A stretch of 64,000 nucleotides of DNA from Chthonomonas calidirosea T49 (GCF_000427095.1 NC_021487.1:2501325-2565324), one strand, 5' to 3'; shown: positions 8,859 through 18,014, numbered from the stretch's first letter. The notes: generated from the letters alone by a model not told the origin. Made by a program: numbers and translations.

Positions 8859-11800
8859 ATGAACGCTACGGCCAAGAGAAGCGCGCTCAAAAGGTCTGCG
8901 CTCTTTGGCGCTTTCGGCTTCAGCATCTTGTTTACGTTGGCTTTACAGAGCATGGCTTTTCCCCTTGCTAGACATCAGCAGGAGTTAGGTTCTCAAGAGG
9001 AATCGAACCTTCTCGCTCTTCCCCCAGAAAAACCCATCCTTGGAATGAGCACCCCTGCGCTCTCGCCGGATGGAAAAGAGATATGCTTTGTATACCGCGG
9101 AAGTCTCTGGTTGGTCTCATCGAAGGGTGGAAAAGCAACCAGGTTGACCATCCGCAACACCACCGATTTCGACCCTCACTGGTCGCCAGACGGACAGTTT
9201 ATCGCCTTCTCCAGTCTGCGTCGAGGGAACTTTGGCATCTATATTGTGCCGGCTCGTGGAGGCGAGCCCCGGCAGGTAACCTACTTCAGCGGCAGCAATT
9301 GGGTTACCGATTGGATGCCGGACGGCTATCATCTTCTGTTTTATTCTGCGGGGCGCGATACGCATACCTTTGCGATTTTTTCTATAGACCTCCGCGACCG
9401 CTCTTTAAAGCAGCTGACTCACGATACGGAACCGTTGCGATTTGCCGTCAGCTCGCCGGATGGCAAACAGATCGCCTATACGCGCAGCGGGCAACCTTGG
9501 TGGCGTGCATGGTATCGGGGCAGCGTTGCGGCTCAGACCATGGTGGAGGATTTGGCAACCGGCAAAGTTCACCAGGTGCTCTCTACCCCTTCTCAACAGT
9601 TTTGGCCTCTATATGCACCGGATGGAAAGTCGCTGTTCATCACCACCATCTATGGACATAGCAATACGCCCAACATTTGGCGGGTCCCTCTAGATGGCGG
9701 TCCACCGCAAGCGGTTACCCACTACACCACCGACGCCGTGCGGTGGCCTAGTATTGCACGCAACGGCTCGCTGATCTGCTATCTCTACAAAGGAGATATC
9801 TATACGGTGAAACCGGATGGCTCCGATGCGCATCCTCTCACCATTTACGCGCCCTCGGATAGCCCTGTCCAAAATACTGAACAGATGGTGCTTCATGATG
9901 GTGCCGATGAAAGCCACCTTTCCCCCGATGGCAAAACGCTAGCCTTAGTTCTAAAAGGGAATATCTGGCTTGTGCCAACGACAGGTGGCGACGCGGAACG
10001 TCTTACAAATAACATCGCCAACAATAACGACCTCACCTGGTCTCCAGACGGCACGCATATCGGTTTCATCTCCGATGTTGGCAATCAGCCCGATCTGTAT
10101 ACCATAGATGTGAAGACCAAGCAGATCACGCGCCTTACGAACGATATGTCCCAAGAGAGCAACACCAACTGGTCGCCGGATGGGGTCTACATTGCCTATG
10201 CAAAGGCAGGCCCTAAACCTGGCCTCTATGTGGTGCGAGCTGCCGGTGGAGAGCCGGAGCGGATGGTGGCCGCCGGTAACGGAGATAACCTTTACGGCAC
10301 AGGCATTAACTCCTTTGCATGGTCACCAGACAGCAAGTGGCTGGCCTTTTCTCGCATGGATCGCTACGGCACACGCGACATTTGGGTGGTACCTACCGTC
10401 GGTGGCACCCCTGTTAACGTAACCGCCTATCCCAATAACAACACCGATCCGCAGTTTACAAAAGATGGAAAATACCTTATTTTCATTTCCGACAGAAATG
10501 GCACTTCGCAGTTGTTTCGTTTACCTCTTCTCAAGCCGGGTTTGGAGCCAAAGCAGCCGCCGAACGCACCCGTTCAGGTGAAGATTGACTTCGATGGAAT
10601 TACCGATCGGGCCCAACTTATCCAAACCCCTACGCCGGTGGATGACTATGCCATTACTCCCGACAGCAAGTACATTGTTTTTCATGCCAACAACAACTTC
10701 TGGGCTGTGCCCGTGCAGGGAGGCTCTGTAACCCAGTTGACCAGCCAAGGAGAGCCGGGCGGTGGCATTGAATTTACACCAGATGGCAAACGCTTCTTCT
10801 ATCTTGGCGCCAATGGAACCCCTCGCTCGCTGGGCGCTCCTCCCGGCCCAGCAGGTACACCCGAAGTTGTTAGCTTTAGCGCGAACTATACCTTTAATCG
10901 GAAACTGCTCTATCTACAGGCCTTCAACGAGTTCTACCGCCGATTCGGGGCTGCCTTCTACGATCCAAGCATGAACGGAGTCAACTGGCCTGCATTGCGA
11001 TCGAAATATGCATCTCAACTCGACGGAGTGGGCACCCCTTGGGAGTTCGCGAACCTGCTCTCTGAAATGGTCGGAGAGGTGAACTCCTCTCACTCCGAAA
11101 TCTCTCCAGCCATCACGCCAAGTGGCCCCCAAACGGCTACCTTGGGGCTTAAATACGACTATAACTACCCTGGTCCTGGGCTAAAAGTGGTTAGCGTAAT
11201 GCCCGACGGCCCAGGCGATCAACCCCAATCCCGAATCAATCCGGGCGACTACATTTTGCAAGTGGATGGGAAGCCGGTTTCGATGAACGAATACTATTAT
11301 CAGACACTGCAAGACAAGGCTGGGAAAACCGTTAAGCTGCTCGTTAATACAAAACCTACCGAGCAGGGGGCGCGCACCGTGGAGATCAAGCCCATCACTC
11401 AAAGTCAGTGGGCCGACCTCGAGTACAAAAACTGGGTGAAGCAGAACCGCGAGTTGGTAGATAAGCTTTCGGGTGGGCGCTTGGCCTATATTCATATCCG
11501 GGCCATGGATCAAAGCTCACTCCGTAGCTTTGAACGCGACCTCTATAGCATCGCCATGCGAAAAGAGGGGCTTATCCTCGATATACGCCGAAACGGAGGG
11601 GGGAATACGCATAATGAGGTGTTGCGTGCACTCGATCAGAAGGTCTACGCCTATACCAAACCCCGTGATGGCTTGTTGGAGACGCAGCCGCTTCGGGCTT
11701 TTACCAAACCGATTGTGCTTTTGATAGACCAAAACTCCTACAGCGATGCGGAGATATTTGCCGCTAGTTTTGAGGCTCTTAAAAGAGGCCTCGTGGTGGG

Positions 11801-12167
11801 TGTGCCTACGCCGGGCTACGTTATCGGCACCTATGAGGGCACCCTTGTGGATGGAACGCACTTCCGCTTGCCCTCCTGGGGTTACTACACCTTGTCGGGT
11901 CAAAACCTTGAAAACCTAGGGGTTAAACCCGACATCATCGTGGTCAACACACCGAATGACATCGCCGAGCATAAGGACAATCAGCTGATCGTGGCCGTGC
12001 AGACTCTGTTGCGCGAGCTGCCGCCAGTAAGCAATGCGGAGGAGAACCCGCCCGTGGTGCTGCGCAGTGCTAACGATAACCCCAATGGAGGATCGGCTGC
12101 TGACTTTCATGGTATTCACGGCACCTACAAACCCTCAAACCAGTCCAAGCCGCCGATAAACCCATAG
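8859..12167 (+). CDS. secreted tricorn-like S41 peptidase with TolB/WD40 propellers
   Basis: A 1102-aa exported protease. The start is the ATG at 8859, preceded by AGGAGG with 8-nt spacing; the frame extends upstream without an SD. Residues 1-35 form a signal peptide (basic start, hydrophobic core around FGAFGFSILFTLALQ). Residues about 55-640 hold repeated SPDG-type propeller blades. About 700-760 is helical, about 760-830 is PDZ-like (GLKVVSVMPDGPGD, then INPGDYILQVDG), and about 860-1060 is the S41 catalytic domain with LDIRRNGGGN and NSYSDAEIF, the serine near residue 962 being the likely nucleophile. Such proteins degrade peptides in the periplasm or outside the cell. Its 3' end overlaps the convergent permease gene by 33 bp. 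Confidence 0.88.
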   Translation: MNATAKRSALKRSALFGAFGFSILFTLALQSMAFPLARHQQELGSQEESNLLALPPEKPILGMSTPALSPDGKEICFVYRGSLWLVSSKGGKATRLTIRNTTDFDPHWSPDGQFIAFSSLRRGNFGIYIVPARGGEPRQVTYFSGSNWVTDWMPDGYHLLFYSAGRDTHTFAIFSIDLRDRSLKQLTHDTEPLRFAVSSPDGKQIAYTRSGQPWWRAWYRGSVAAQTMVEDLATGKVHQVLSTPSQQFWPLYAPDGKSLFITTIYGHSNTPNIWRVPLDGGPPQAVTHYTTDAVRWPSIARNGSLICYLYKGDIYTVKPDGSDAHPLTIYAPSDSPVQNTEQMVLHDGADESHLSPDGKTLALVLKGNIWLVPTTGGDAERLTNNIANNNDLTWSPDGTHIGFISDVGNQPDLYTIDVKTKQITRLTNDMSQESNTNWSPDGVYIAYAKAGPKPGLYVVRAAGGEPERMVAAGNGDNLYGTGINSFAWSPDSKWLAFSRMDRYGTRDIWVVPTVGGTPVNVTAYPNNNTDPQFTKDGKYLIFISDRNGTSQLFRLPLLKPGLEPKQPPNAPVQVKIDFDGITDRAQLIQTPTPVDDYAITPDSKYIVFHANNNFWAVPVQGGSVTQLTSQGEPGGGIEFTPDGKRFFYLGANGTPRSLGAPPGPAGTPEVVSFSANYTFNRKLLYLQAFNEFYRRFGAAFYDPSMNGVNWPALRSKYASQLDGVGTPWEFANLLSEMVGEVNSSHSEISPAITPSGPQTATLGLKYDYNYPGPGLKVVSVMPDGPGDQPQSRINPGDYILQVDGKPVSMNEYYYQTLQDKAGKTVKLLVNTKPTEQGARTVEIKPITQSQWADLEYKNWVKQNRELVDKLSGGRLAYIHIRAMDQSSLRSFERDLYSIAMRKEGLILDIRRNGGGNTHNEVLRALDQKVYAYTKPRDGLLETQPLRAFTKPIVLLIDQNSYSDAEIFAASFEALKRGLVVGVPTPGYVIGTYEGTLVDGTHFRLPSWGYYTLSGQNLENLGVKPDIIVVNTPNDIAEHKDNQLIVAVQTLLRELPPVSNAEENPPVVLRSANDNPNGGSAADFHGIHGTYKPSNQSKPPINP

Positions 12168-13394
12168 TGTGAGGGTTGCCGCAAAGGTGGTGATAAGGGT
12201 AGAAGGAATGCCCACCTTCAAAAAAGCCCAAAAGCCTAGTGGGCATTCCTCCTTCGCCCCTTGGGCTACGATCAGGTTAGCCACACTGCCCAGCAGCGTG
12301 AGGTTGCCGGCAAAAGTGCTCGAGGCCGCCAGAACAAGCCATAGAAGGGGTGCCTGTGAGTGCGAGGCCACCCACCCTCGTGCTAGCATCACGAAAGGCA
12401 CGTTGCTGAACAGATTGCTACCGATGACAGAAGCCAACGAAAAGAGGCTTAACTGCATCAAGCTGCCAGCATTATGGAAAAGAAGGGGAGCCAATCGGGC
12501 AAAAACCGGCCCCTCCGCACGATTAACCCCGTCTACCACCACGAAGAGCCCGGCAAAGAACAACAGCAGCGCCCAGTCCACTCGCGCAAACGTCTCTTCG
12601 GTTGGCCGGTTAGCCCAAATCAGCAAGGCCACGGCGGCACAGAGGGCGGCCAGATCCATAGGGGCACCCGCCAAAAAGGCTATCAGTAGACCCGAAATCA
12701 CCACGCCCGTTTTTGTCGCCAGCTTGCGATCGAGTCGTGCTGTCGGTTCTGCAAGCGTGTTCTCTGCGGGCATCTCAAGCCCACTAAGCTGTTTGGCGTA
12801 GAGCCAACGCACGATCGCTCCGTTGAGAAGAAGGCAGAGCAGTCCGATGGGTACCATCCTTAAAGCATAGGCTCCCCAGCTCCAGTGAGAGGATTGGCCG
12901 ATGAGAATGTCTTGCGGATTGCCTGTAAGCGTCATTACGGAGCCTACGTTGCTGCTTGTGGCCAAAGCCAATAAGTAGGGTTCTGTTGGCAACTTGGCGC
13001 GACGGGAAACCATTAGCAGAAGGGGAGTCATGAGCAAGCAGATGGTATCGTTCACAAAAAGAGCGGAGAGCAGGCCTGCGGTTCCGCATACGACCCAAAG
13101 GAGCTGGCTTGGCGTACGGCTGCGTTGAACCAGCGTTCTTGCAAGCGCATCGAGGAGACCCGAAATAGTGGCGTAGTGGATAACGATCATCATTCCAAGC
13201 AGGAGGGCCAGGGTGGCTAGGTCAATGGCTTGCGCGGCCTCACGGCGCGTTAGCACGCCGGCCACAATCATCAGAACGGCACCTACAAGGCTGGCAGCGG
13301 GGCGGTCGAGCTTACGTGGGGAGTTCTCTCCGGCGAGAATGATGAGGTAGACCAAAGAGAAAATGGCAACTGCAAGGAAGCCTCTGTCTGTCAT
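12135..13394 (-). CDS. SLC13/ArsB/NhaD-type anion permease
   Basis: A polytopic membrane protein of about 419 aa with roughly ten to twelve hydrophobic segments and two inverted halves. The hairpin segments ATSSNVGSVMTLTGNPQDILIG and, in the second half, NLFSNVPFVMLARG and ASSTFAGNLTLLGSVANLIVA are typical of the ion transporter superfamily (ArsB, CitM, NhaD, SLC13). The transported anion cannot be told; no ars or dicarboxylate genes are adjacent. I prefer the ATG at 13394. A TTG at 13433 would add 13 residues, and neither has a clear SD. A perfect 14-bp palindrome overlaps the ATG (separate entry). The C-terminus overlaps the convergent protease gene by 33 bp. Confidence 0.82.
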   Translation of the reverse strand: MTDRGFLAVAIFSLVYLIILAGENSPRKLDRPAASLVGAVLMIVAGVLTRREAAQAIDLATLALLLGMMIVIHYATISGLLDALARTLVQRSRTPSQLLWVVCGTAGLLSALFVNDTICLLMTPLLLMVSRRAKLPTEPYLLALATSSNVGSVMTLTGNPQDILIGQSSHWSWGAYALRMVPIGLLCLLLNGAIVRWLYAKQLSGLEMPAENTLAEPTARLDRKLATKTGVVISGLLIAFLAGAPMDLAALCAAVALLIWANRPTEETFARVDWALLLFFAGLFVVVDGVNRAEGPVFARLAPLLFHNAGSLMQLSLFSLASVIGSNLFSNVPFVMLARGWVASHSQAPLLWLVLAASSTFAGNLTLLGSVANLIVAQGAKEECPLGFWAFLKVGIPSTLITTFAATLTLWVYRRLGLV

Positions 13395-13407
13395 GAAAGC
13401 GCTTTCA
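13394..13407. promoter_or_regulatory. perfect palindrome resembling a cre/LacI-family operator
   Basis: TGAAAGCGCTTTCA is a perfect 14-bp dyad that matches the catabolite-responsive element consensus (TGNAANCGNTTNCA) at every fixed position. It overlaps the ATG of the permease gene. LacI/GalR-family regulators bind such sites, and one is encoded at 39208, though no link between them is shown. If translation starts at the TTG at 13433 the palindrome would lie within the coding sequence. Confidence 0.4.
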
Positions 13408-13442
13408 GAGAAATGTTCCAATGATGGTGCCAATTTTACCCT

Positions 13443-13480
13443 AAAAATAAAAAAGCCTCCCTATGATTGACATAGGGAGG
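13443..13480 (-). terminator. rho-independent terminator after PEP-CTERM-like gene
   Basis: Arms CCTCCCTATG (13456-13465) and CATAGGGAGG (13471-13480) pair perfectly over 10 bp with a 5-nt loop. On the minus strand the hairpin is followed by C and a T-rich tract (TTTTTTATTTTT). It lies 22 nt past the stop of the PEP-CTERM-like gene. Confidence 0.9.
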
Positions 13481-13502
13481 ATAGAGGGCCTGAGAAAAGC
13501 AA

Positions 13503-14063
13503 TTAGGCGATACGACGCCGTTGGCGCCTTAGACCTATGCAACCGCAAACCGTCACCAGCCCAGCCAATCCCCAGAACGAGCTGGCCTCCGGTGTAGAGG
13601 CATTGGGCTTGACATTGAGGGTAAAGTTTTGCGTCTGGTCATTGGGGTTGCCGTCTGTGGATATTGTGAAAGTGCCGGCGTAAGGGTTATTCATTGCAGT
13701 GGCCGGTGTGCTGCTAGTATAGGTTACATCTAACAGCGCCCCTGAATAGGAATCTCCTGGGTTTAAAGACCCTGTATTGAGAAGGAAGTTGAAAAACGCT
13801 GGATCTTCGGTAACGCTCAACGACGGATCCCACGTACCTGTCGAGAAGCTGTCGCCGCTGAGGTTGAGGACGTTAGTGGAATCGAGGTTTGTGATTGTTC
13901 CACTATAGACCACCGTCCCCGAGGTGCCTGCGACAACAGTCTGATTGGGGTTTGTTAGAACTAAGCTCCATATCGCATTTTGTGCTTCGGCTTTTTGGGC
14001 GAGGGGTGCCAGTAAGATGACCACGCCCAGGAAAGCAGCAACGTTGTGTAGGGCTCTTTTCAT
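13503..14063 (-). CDS. PEP-CTERM-like exported protein
   Basis: A 186-aa protein. It has a signal peptide (FLGVVILLAPLAQKAEA), a middle of about 130 residues rich in Thr, Ser, Asn and Gly that looks like a beta-sandwich, and a tripartite C-terminus: TPEASSFW, a hydrophobic stretch (GLAGLVTVCGCIGL) and the basic tail RRQRRR. This is the layout of PEP-CTERM sorting signals, which are cleaved by exosortase and tied to exopolysaccharide export. The motif reads PEAS and not the usual PEP, a variant. No exosortase gene lies in the window. The gene is monocistronic, with its own terminator. The binding partner is unknown. Confidence 0.72.
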   Translation of the reverse strand: MKRALHNVAAFLGVVILLAPLAQKAEAQNAIWSLVLTNPNQTVVAGTSGTVVYSGTITNLDSTNVLNLSGDSFSTGTWDPSLSVTEDPAFFNFLLNTGSLNPGDSYSGALLDVTYTSSTPATAMNNPYAGTFTISTDGNPNDQTQNFTLNVKPNASTPEASSFWGLAGLVTVCGCIGLRRQRRRIA

Positions 14064-14124
14064 TAATCTATACTCTATCCTTTCTTTATCAATTATTATT
14101 TATGCAAACATTGTGACAGCGATT

Positions 14125-14250
14125 TCATAACGTGTGCCTAAGAGGGTAAGTTGGTGTGGGGAATAGGGATTTCTCCTTTGGCAACGCCAAAATCGTTGCC
14201 GCTGTTGGAAAGGTAAGGGCCTCTCTTTTTAAGATGGGTGCAGTTGACAT
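14125..14250 (-). CDS. possible 41-aa small protein behind a strong SD
   Basis: A short frame starts at ATG 14250 with AAGGAGAG about 10 nt upstream, and ends in TGA at 14125-14127. The peptide (MSTAPILKREALTF...) is unlike any family I recognise, has no clear membrane segment and is proline- and threonine-rich. A tight hairpin, GGGGCTA-N3-TAGCCCC (about 14271-14287), stands directly upstream of the SD. It ends 61 bp before the PEP-CTERM-like gene on the same strand and might act as a leader peptide for it. Support is the SD only. Confidence 0.35.
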   Translation of the reverse strand: MSTAPILKREALTFPTAATILALPKEKSLFPTPTYPLRHTL

Positions 14251-14463
14251 TTGTTTTTCTCTCCTTCTAGGGGGCTATATTAGCCCCACCATCTACCATT
14301 GTACAGAGCGATCGTAAAATTATCGTGAAATGTAAAAATATCAAATAGGATCAAAATTGGTATCCGCCTCGATCTCATCAAATTGCGATGTGGGTTTCTT
14401 GCCTTCAAACAGAGGAGAAACCCGGGAGTTCTCTCCGGCGAGAATGCCTCTTATGCAGAATAC
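14251..14463. other. AT-rich intergenic stretch without a recognised gene
   Basis: Between the small ORF and the terminator of the oxidoreductase gene. It holds the GGGGCTA hairpin (14271-14287), an AT-rich block around 14310-14360 that could hold the promoter of the minus-strand small ORF/PEP-CTERM genes, and nothing else I can identify. Confidence 0.5.
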
Positions 14464-14503
14464 AAACAAAAATCTCCCAAAAGCCTTTTCGACTTTTGGG
14501 AGA
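14464..14503 (-). terminator. rho-independent terminator after Gfo/Idh/MocA gene
   Basis: Arms TCTCCCAAAAG (14473-14483) and CTTTTGGGAGA (14493-14503) pair over 11 bp with a 9-nt loop. On the minus strand they are followed by TTTTTGTTTGT. The stop of the oxidoreductase gene is 88 bp upstream. Confidence 0.85.
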
Positions 14504-14590
14504 ACCGTTGCATGCGAACCATTGCATTACAAGAGTTTGACCTAAAGCTTACCCCCTGCTTGAAGCGACGCCCCCTACATGACGTCTATC

Positions 14591-16009
14591 CTAGAGCAAC
14601 CACGGTCTACGGCGTGGGCGACTCAACATGGCTTCGGCCACCGGATCGTTATGGAAGGTCTCATGCTCGGGGTCCCAGTAAAGAATTTTGCCGCCTAGCC
14701 TCAATGAGATGTTTCCAAGATGGCATATAGTGGCCGAACGATGTCCCACGCTCGCCGGGCAGATGGTCTCTTTGCGGGAGCGAATGCAGTCTATAAAGTT
14801 CTGCATGTGGTCGTTGGAGACATAGAGCCTTACGGCGTTAGGTGGGAGGGGCGTGGTGAGCAGTTTGGGGTCACTGGCCTCGATGCGACTGCGCGATACA
14901 AACACCGTGCCGTTTTCTCCCTCAAACGTCACCCCATTTTCGCCTTGGTTCGTGGTGTGGAGAACGGTACCATCGGCGTAGGTAGAGTAGATATCGAACT
15001 CGGGGAAGGTATTATAGCAGTTGACACCAATGGTAGGTCCTCGGCCAAACCCTTGTATCTTTACTGGGCCGGTGTGGTCGGTACCGAGCCCCCATTGAGC
15101 GATATCATTATGATGGGCACCCCAATCGGTCATCATGCCTCCGGAGTAGTCCAACCACCATCGAAAGTTTCCGTAAACTCTCTCAGGGAAATAGTCGGGC
15201 AAGAGGTTGGGTTCGGCAACAGGACTGCGCCAGAAGTTGAAGATAACGTCATCTATTACATCCCCATGGAGGATAGAAGGGTCGGCGGGTGCAGGGCCGA
15301 GCCAGAAGTCGAAATCCAGATCCTCTGGCACCGGTTGTGGCTGGAAGGGGCCCCCGGTAGGCCCGGTAGGCAGGTGGGCTGTCACCGTCTTGATCTTACC
15401 GATGAGCCCGTTCCGGACGATCTCACAGGCAAGACGAAAACGAGGGTCCGAGCGTTGCTGGCTTCCTACCTGAAATACGCGGCCGGTTTCTTGAGCCACA
15501 CGCACCAGCTTCTTGCCTTCATCAATGGTAAGTGTGAGCGGTTTTTCACAGTAGACATCCTTGCCAGCCCGTAGGGCAGCTATCGCGATCTGGACATGCC
15601 AGTGGTCGGGTGTGCCGATGATCACGGCGTCAATGGTCTTATCGGCCAAGAGGTCACGAAAGTCATGATACTGTTTTGTGCCGGGGCCGAACTCGTTGGC
15701 CGCGTCGGCGCAGTGGGTGCGGTCTACATCGCAAACGGCAACCACTTTGCAGCCGGCCTTACTAGCGGCGGCATGGGCGTCGTTCAATCCTTGTCGAAAA
15801 CCGCCCTTTTTCCCTCCACAGCCGATAAGACCGAACTGAATGGTATCGTTTGGCCCAAGGCGGCGCGGACGTTCGGCGTCGAGTGCACGCTCGGAGGCTA
15901 TCGCCTCTTTTTCGTACCATGCCGGCAAGCCTGTTGCTGCGATGGCTGCAATAGCACGAGTGAGAAACTTTCGTCGGGTTTCTTGATAGCGATTGAAAAG
16001 GATATGCAT
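14591..16009 (-). CDS. Tat-exported Gfo/Idh/MocA family oxidoreductase
   Basis: A 472-aa protein. The N-terminus has a twin-arginine signal (TRRKFLTRAIAAIAATGLPA). A Rossmann domain follows (FGLIGCGGKKGGF, then VAVCDVD and IGTPDHWH) with the family motif CEKPLTLT, then a C-terminal substrate domain with SGGMMTDWGAHHNDIAQWGLG. Members oxidise or rearrange sugars and cyclitols with a tightly bound NAD(P); Tat export lets the folded, cofactor-loaded enzyme act outside the cytoplasm. The ATG at 16009 has AAGGAGG with 7-nt spacing. Substrate unknown; such secreted members are abundant in Planctomycetes and Armatimonadota, where they are linked to polysaccharide breakdown. Confidence 0.87.
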   Translation of the reverse strand: MHILFNRYQETRRKFLTRAIAAIAATGLPAWYEKEAIASERALDAERPRRLGPNDTIQFGLIGCGGKKGGFRQGLNDAHAAASKAGCKVVAVCDVDRTHCADAANEFGPGTKQYHDFRDLLADKTIDAVIIGTPDHWHVQIAIAALRAGKDVYCEKPLTLTIDEGKKLVRVAQETGRVFQVGSQQRSDPRFRLACEIVRNGLIGKIKTVTAHLPTGPTGGPFQPQPVPEDLDFDFWLGPAPADPSILHGDVIDDVIFNFWRSPVAEPNLLPDYFPERVYGNFRWWLDYSGGMMTDWGAHHNDIAQWGLGTDHTGPVKIQGFGRGPTIGVNCYNTFPEFDIYSTYADGTVLHTTNQGENGVTFEGENGTVFVSRSRIEASDPKLLTTPLPPNAVRLYVSNDHMQNFIDCIRSRKETICPASVGHRSATICHLGNISLRLGGKILYWDPEHETFHNDPVAEAMLSRPRRRPWLL

Positions 16010-16096
16010 GGGTCATCCTCCTTCGAGAAAAACTCTTGCCGGTGGAACCGGTAAATGTCTTTTCTTCTTTTAGGGAGGATTTCCTGCCGAGGTGTA

Positions 16097-17887
16097 TCAG
16101 GCGGCCTCGTGTGAGGAGCGTCGCGTGCGCTTATCGGCGTACATGGCAGCATCGGAGCGACAAAGCAGCCCTTGAATATCCATGGCATCCTCTGGATAGA
16201 GTGCAACACCGATGCTAATTCCCAATGGAGGAAAATCGGGATCGTGCTGTTGGATTTGCTTTACATAACGCTCTACAGCCCGACGCAGCTTGGTCACGAC
16301 GACCTCGGCGGCAACTCGATCGGCCCGCGCGAGTACTACCACGAACTCATCGCCCGCATAACGTGCTGCAAGATCGTAGTTGCGCACATGGTTGCGGAAG
16401 ATGTCGGCTAGATCTTTCAACGTTTGGTCGCCGGTGGCGTGGCCATAGTGATCGTTGATGGGCTTAAAATGGTCTACATCTATGTTCAGTACGGCCAGAG
16501 AGCTATTTTCCCGATTCGCGCGATTTATTTCACGCTCTAGAAATTCCCGAAGATAACGTGCATTGCGAAGGCCCGTGAGAGCGTCGGTATAAGCTGATTC
16601 TTGGACTTCGGAGAACTGTTGTGCGCGTTCCAGCGCATGGCTTGCTTGGGTGGCGACAAGCCGCATAATGCGCAAAGTTTCCGAGTTAAAAGCGTCGGGT
16701 AGCTCGCTGTAGAGGTTAATAGTACCTAACGATTGTCCGCCAGAGACAAGCGGCACAATGAGGGTAGAACGGAAAGGTACCCAGGGGTCGCTAACGTCGC
16801 GCAAAAGCAGGTCTTCTGGGAGGAAGGAGGCGCAGATGGCTTCGGCACGGAAGAAGGCGCGTCCTGTAAGATAGGTGCCTACGCGGGCAACGCTTCCTAA
16901 AAGGTGACGTGCGTTGAGCCCTACCGCAGCGTGCGCATGCAGGTACTCACCGTCCTCTTCCGGCAGGAAAAGGGCACAGGCATCGCAGCCGATGAGCGCC
17001 TGAATGTGGTGGAGAAGCACGTCGGCCATAGCTTCAAGGTGGAGTGTTTGCGAAAGGGCTCGCGTGATGGTGTGGAGGGCCAAAGTCTCTCTTTGGGCTG
17101 CTGCAATGTCGTGGAGGACGGCCTGCACATCTTTGCTGGGTTGGAAGGTGAAAGCATCCGTCGGTATGGACTCGAGGCTTTTCTGAACCGCCAGCGTGCG
17201 AAAGGCGGCCACTACCGCCGGGTCGAACTGTGTTCCGGCGCGCCTTTCGATCTCGGCAATAGCTTCTTGTGGAGAAAGCGGTGGTCGAAATGGACGCGGA
17301 TGCAGCAACGCACTGTAGGTGTTGGCCACCGCAAGTATACGCGCACCCACCGGTATCTCCTCGCCTTTTAAGCCATCGGGGTAGCCACTTCCATCCCAAT
17401 GCTCTGCATGATGGCGAACCAGTGGCACCACCGGCCAAGGAAATGGAACGGAGGCAAGGATACGCGCGCCTAAAACGGGGTGCGTGCGTAACTTCTCCTG
17501 TTCTTCGGGAGTAAGGGTGTCTGCTTTAAGAAAAATGTGGTCAGGAACGCCCAGGCGACCGATATTGTGCAGCATGGCGGCTGCTTGCAGAGCTGCCGTT
17601 TCCTCGTCCGGAAGCGAGAGAGCTCGTGCAATGGCAAGAGCACACTGCTTTACACACTCTACATGACCGATGTTGTAGGGGTCGCGCGCGTCTATGGCAC
17701 TTGTGAGGGCCTCGATGGTGGAGAGACAGAGTTGCTGCCCGCGCGTCTGCTCCAGCTTAAGCTGCGTTTCCCAGTAACGGCGTTGGCGTTTAGAGACGCG
17801 GCGTGCAGCAAGGCACCCAGCAAGCCCGGCACTTAGCAAGGCCATCATCACGAAAGAGCTTTCAGGTGTCATCAGAGTAACCGACAA
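16097..17887 (-). CDS. degenerate HD-GYP / GAF / GGDEF cyclic-di-GMP protein
   Basis: A 596-aa protein. An N-terminal hydrophobic segment (about 12-28) anchors it. An HD-GYP-type domain (about 55-230) follows, then a GAF domain (about 265-410) and a GGDEF domain (about 435-590). In the HD-GYP part the HD dyad is H107-N108 (HNIGRLGVPD), and the later conserved VADxYDAL is VANTYSAL with N189, so two metal-binding aspartates are asparagine; the HWDGSGYP motif is intact. The cyclase motif is AGDEF, preceded by RNYD five residues earlier, an apparent inhibitory I-site. It most likely makes cyclic-di-GMP and uses the HD-GYP part as a sensor or scaffold; that is inference. TTG start at 17887 chosen because AGGAG lies 7 nt upstream. 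Confidence 0.87.
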   Translation of the reverse strand: MSVTLMTPESSFVMMALLSAGLAGCLAARRVSKRQRRYWETQLKLEQTRGQQLCLSTIEALTSAIDARDPYNIGHVECVKQCALAIARALSLPDEETAALQAAAMLHNIGRLGVPDHIFLKADTLTPEEQEKLRTHPVLGARILASVPFPWPVVPLVRHHAEHWDGSGYPDGLKGEEIPVGARILAVANTYSALLHPRPFRPPLSPQEAIAEIERRAGTQFDPAVVAAFRTLAVQKSLESIPTDAFTFQPSKDVQAVLHDIAAAQRETLALHTITRALSQTLHLEAMADVLLHHIQALIGCDACALFLPEEDGEYLHAHAAVGLNARHLLGSVARVGTYLTGRAFFRAEAICASFLPEDLLLRDVSDPWVPFRSTLIVPLVSGGQSLGTINLYSELPDAFNSETLRIMRLVATQASHALERAQQFSEVQESAYTDALTGLRNARYLREFLEREINRANRENSSLAVLNIDVDHFKPINDHYGHATGDQTLKDLADIFRNHVRNYDLAARYAGDEFVVVLARADRVAAEVVVTKLRRAVERYVKQIQQHDPDFPPLGISIGVALYPEDAMDIQGLLCRSDAAMYADKRTRRSSHEAA

Positions 17888-18014
17888 GAGCTTTCTCCTG
17901 ACCTAACAGAATTTACGGAGCTTCAATCCTATTTTCGGAGTTATGCAAGAGCGGAGTTACCGTAAAAATTACCAGAAATATTATAACATCATAAAATAGA
18001 ATGCGATTTTAGTA

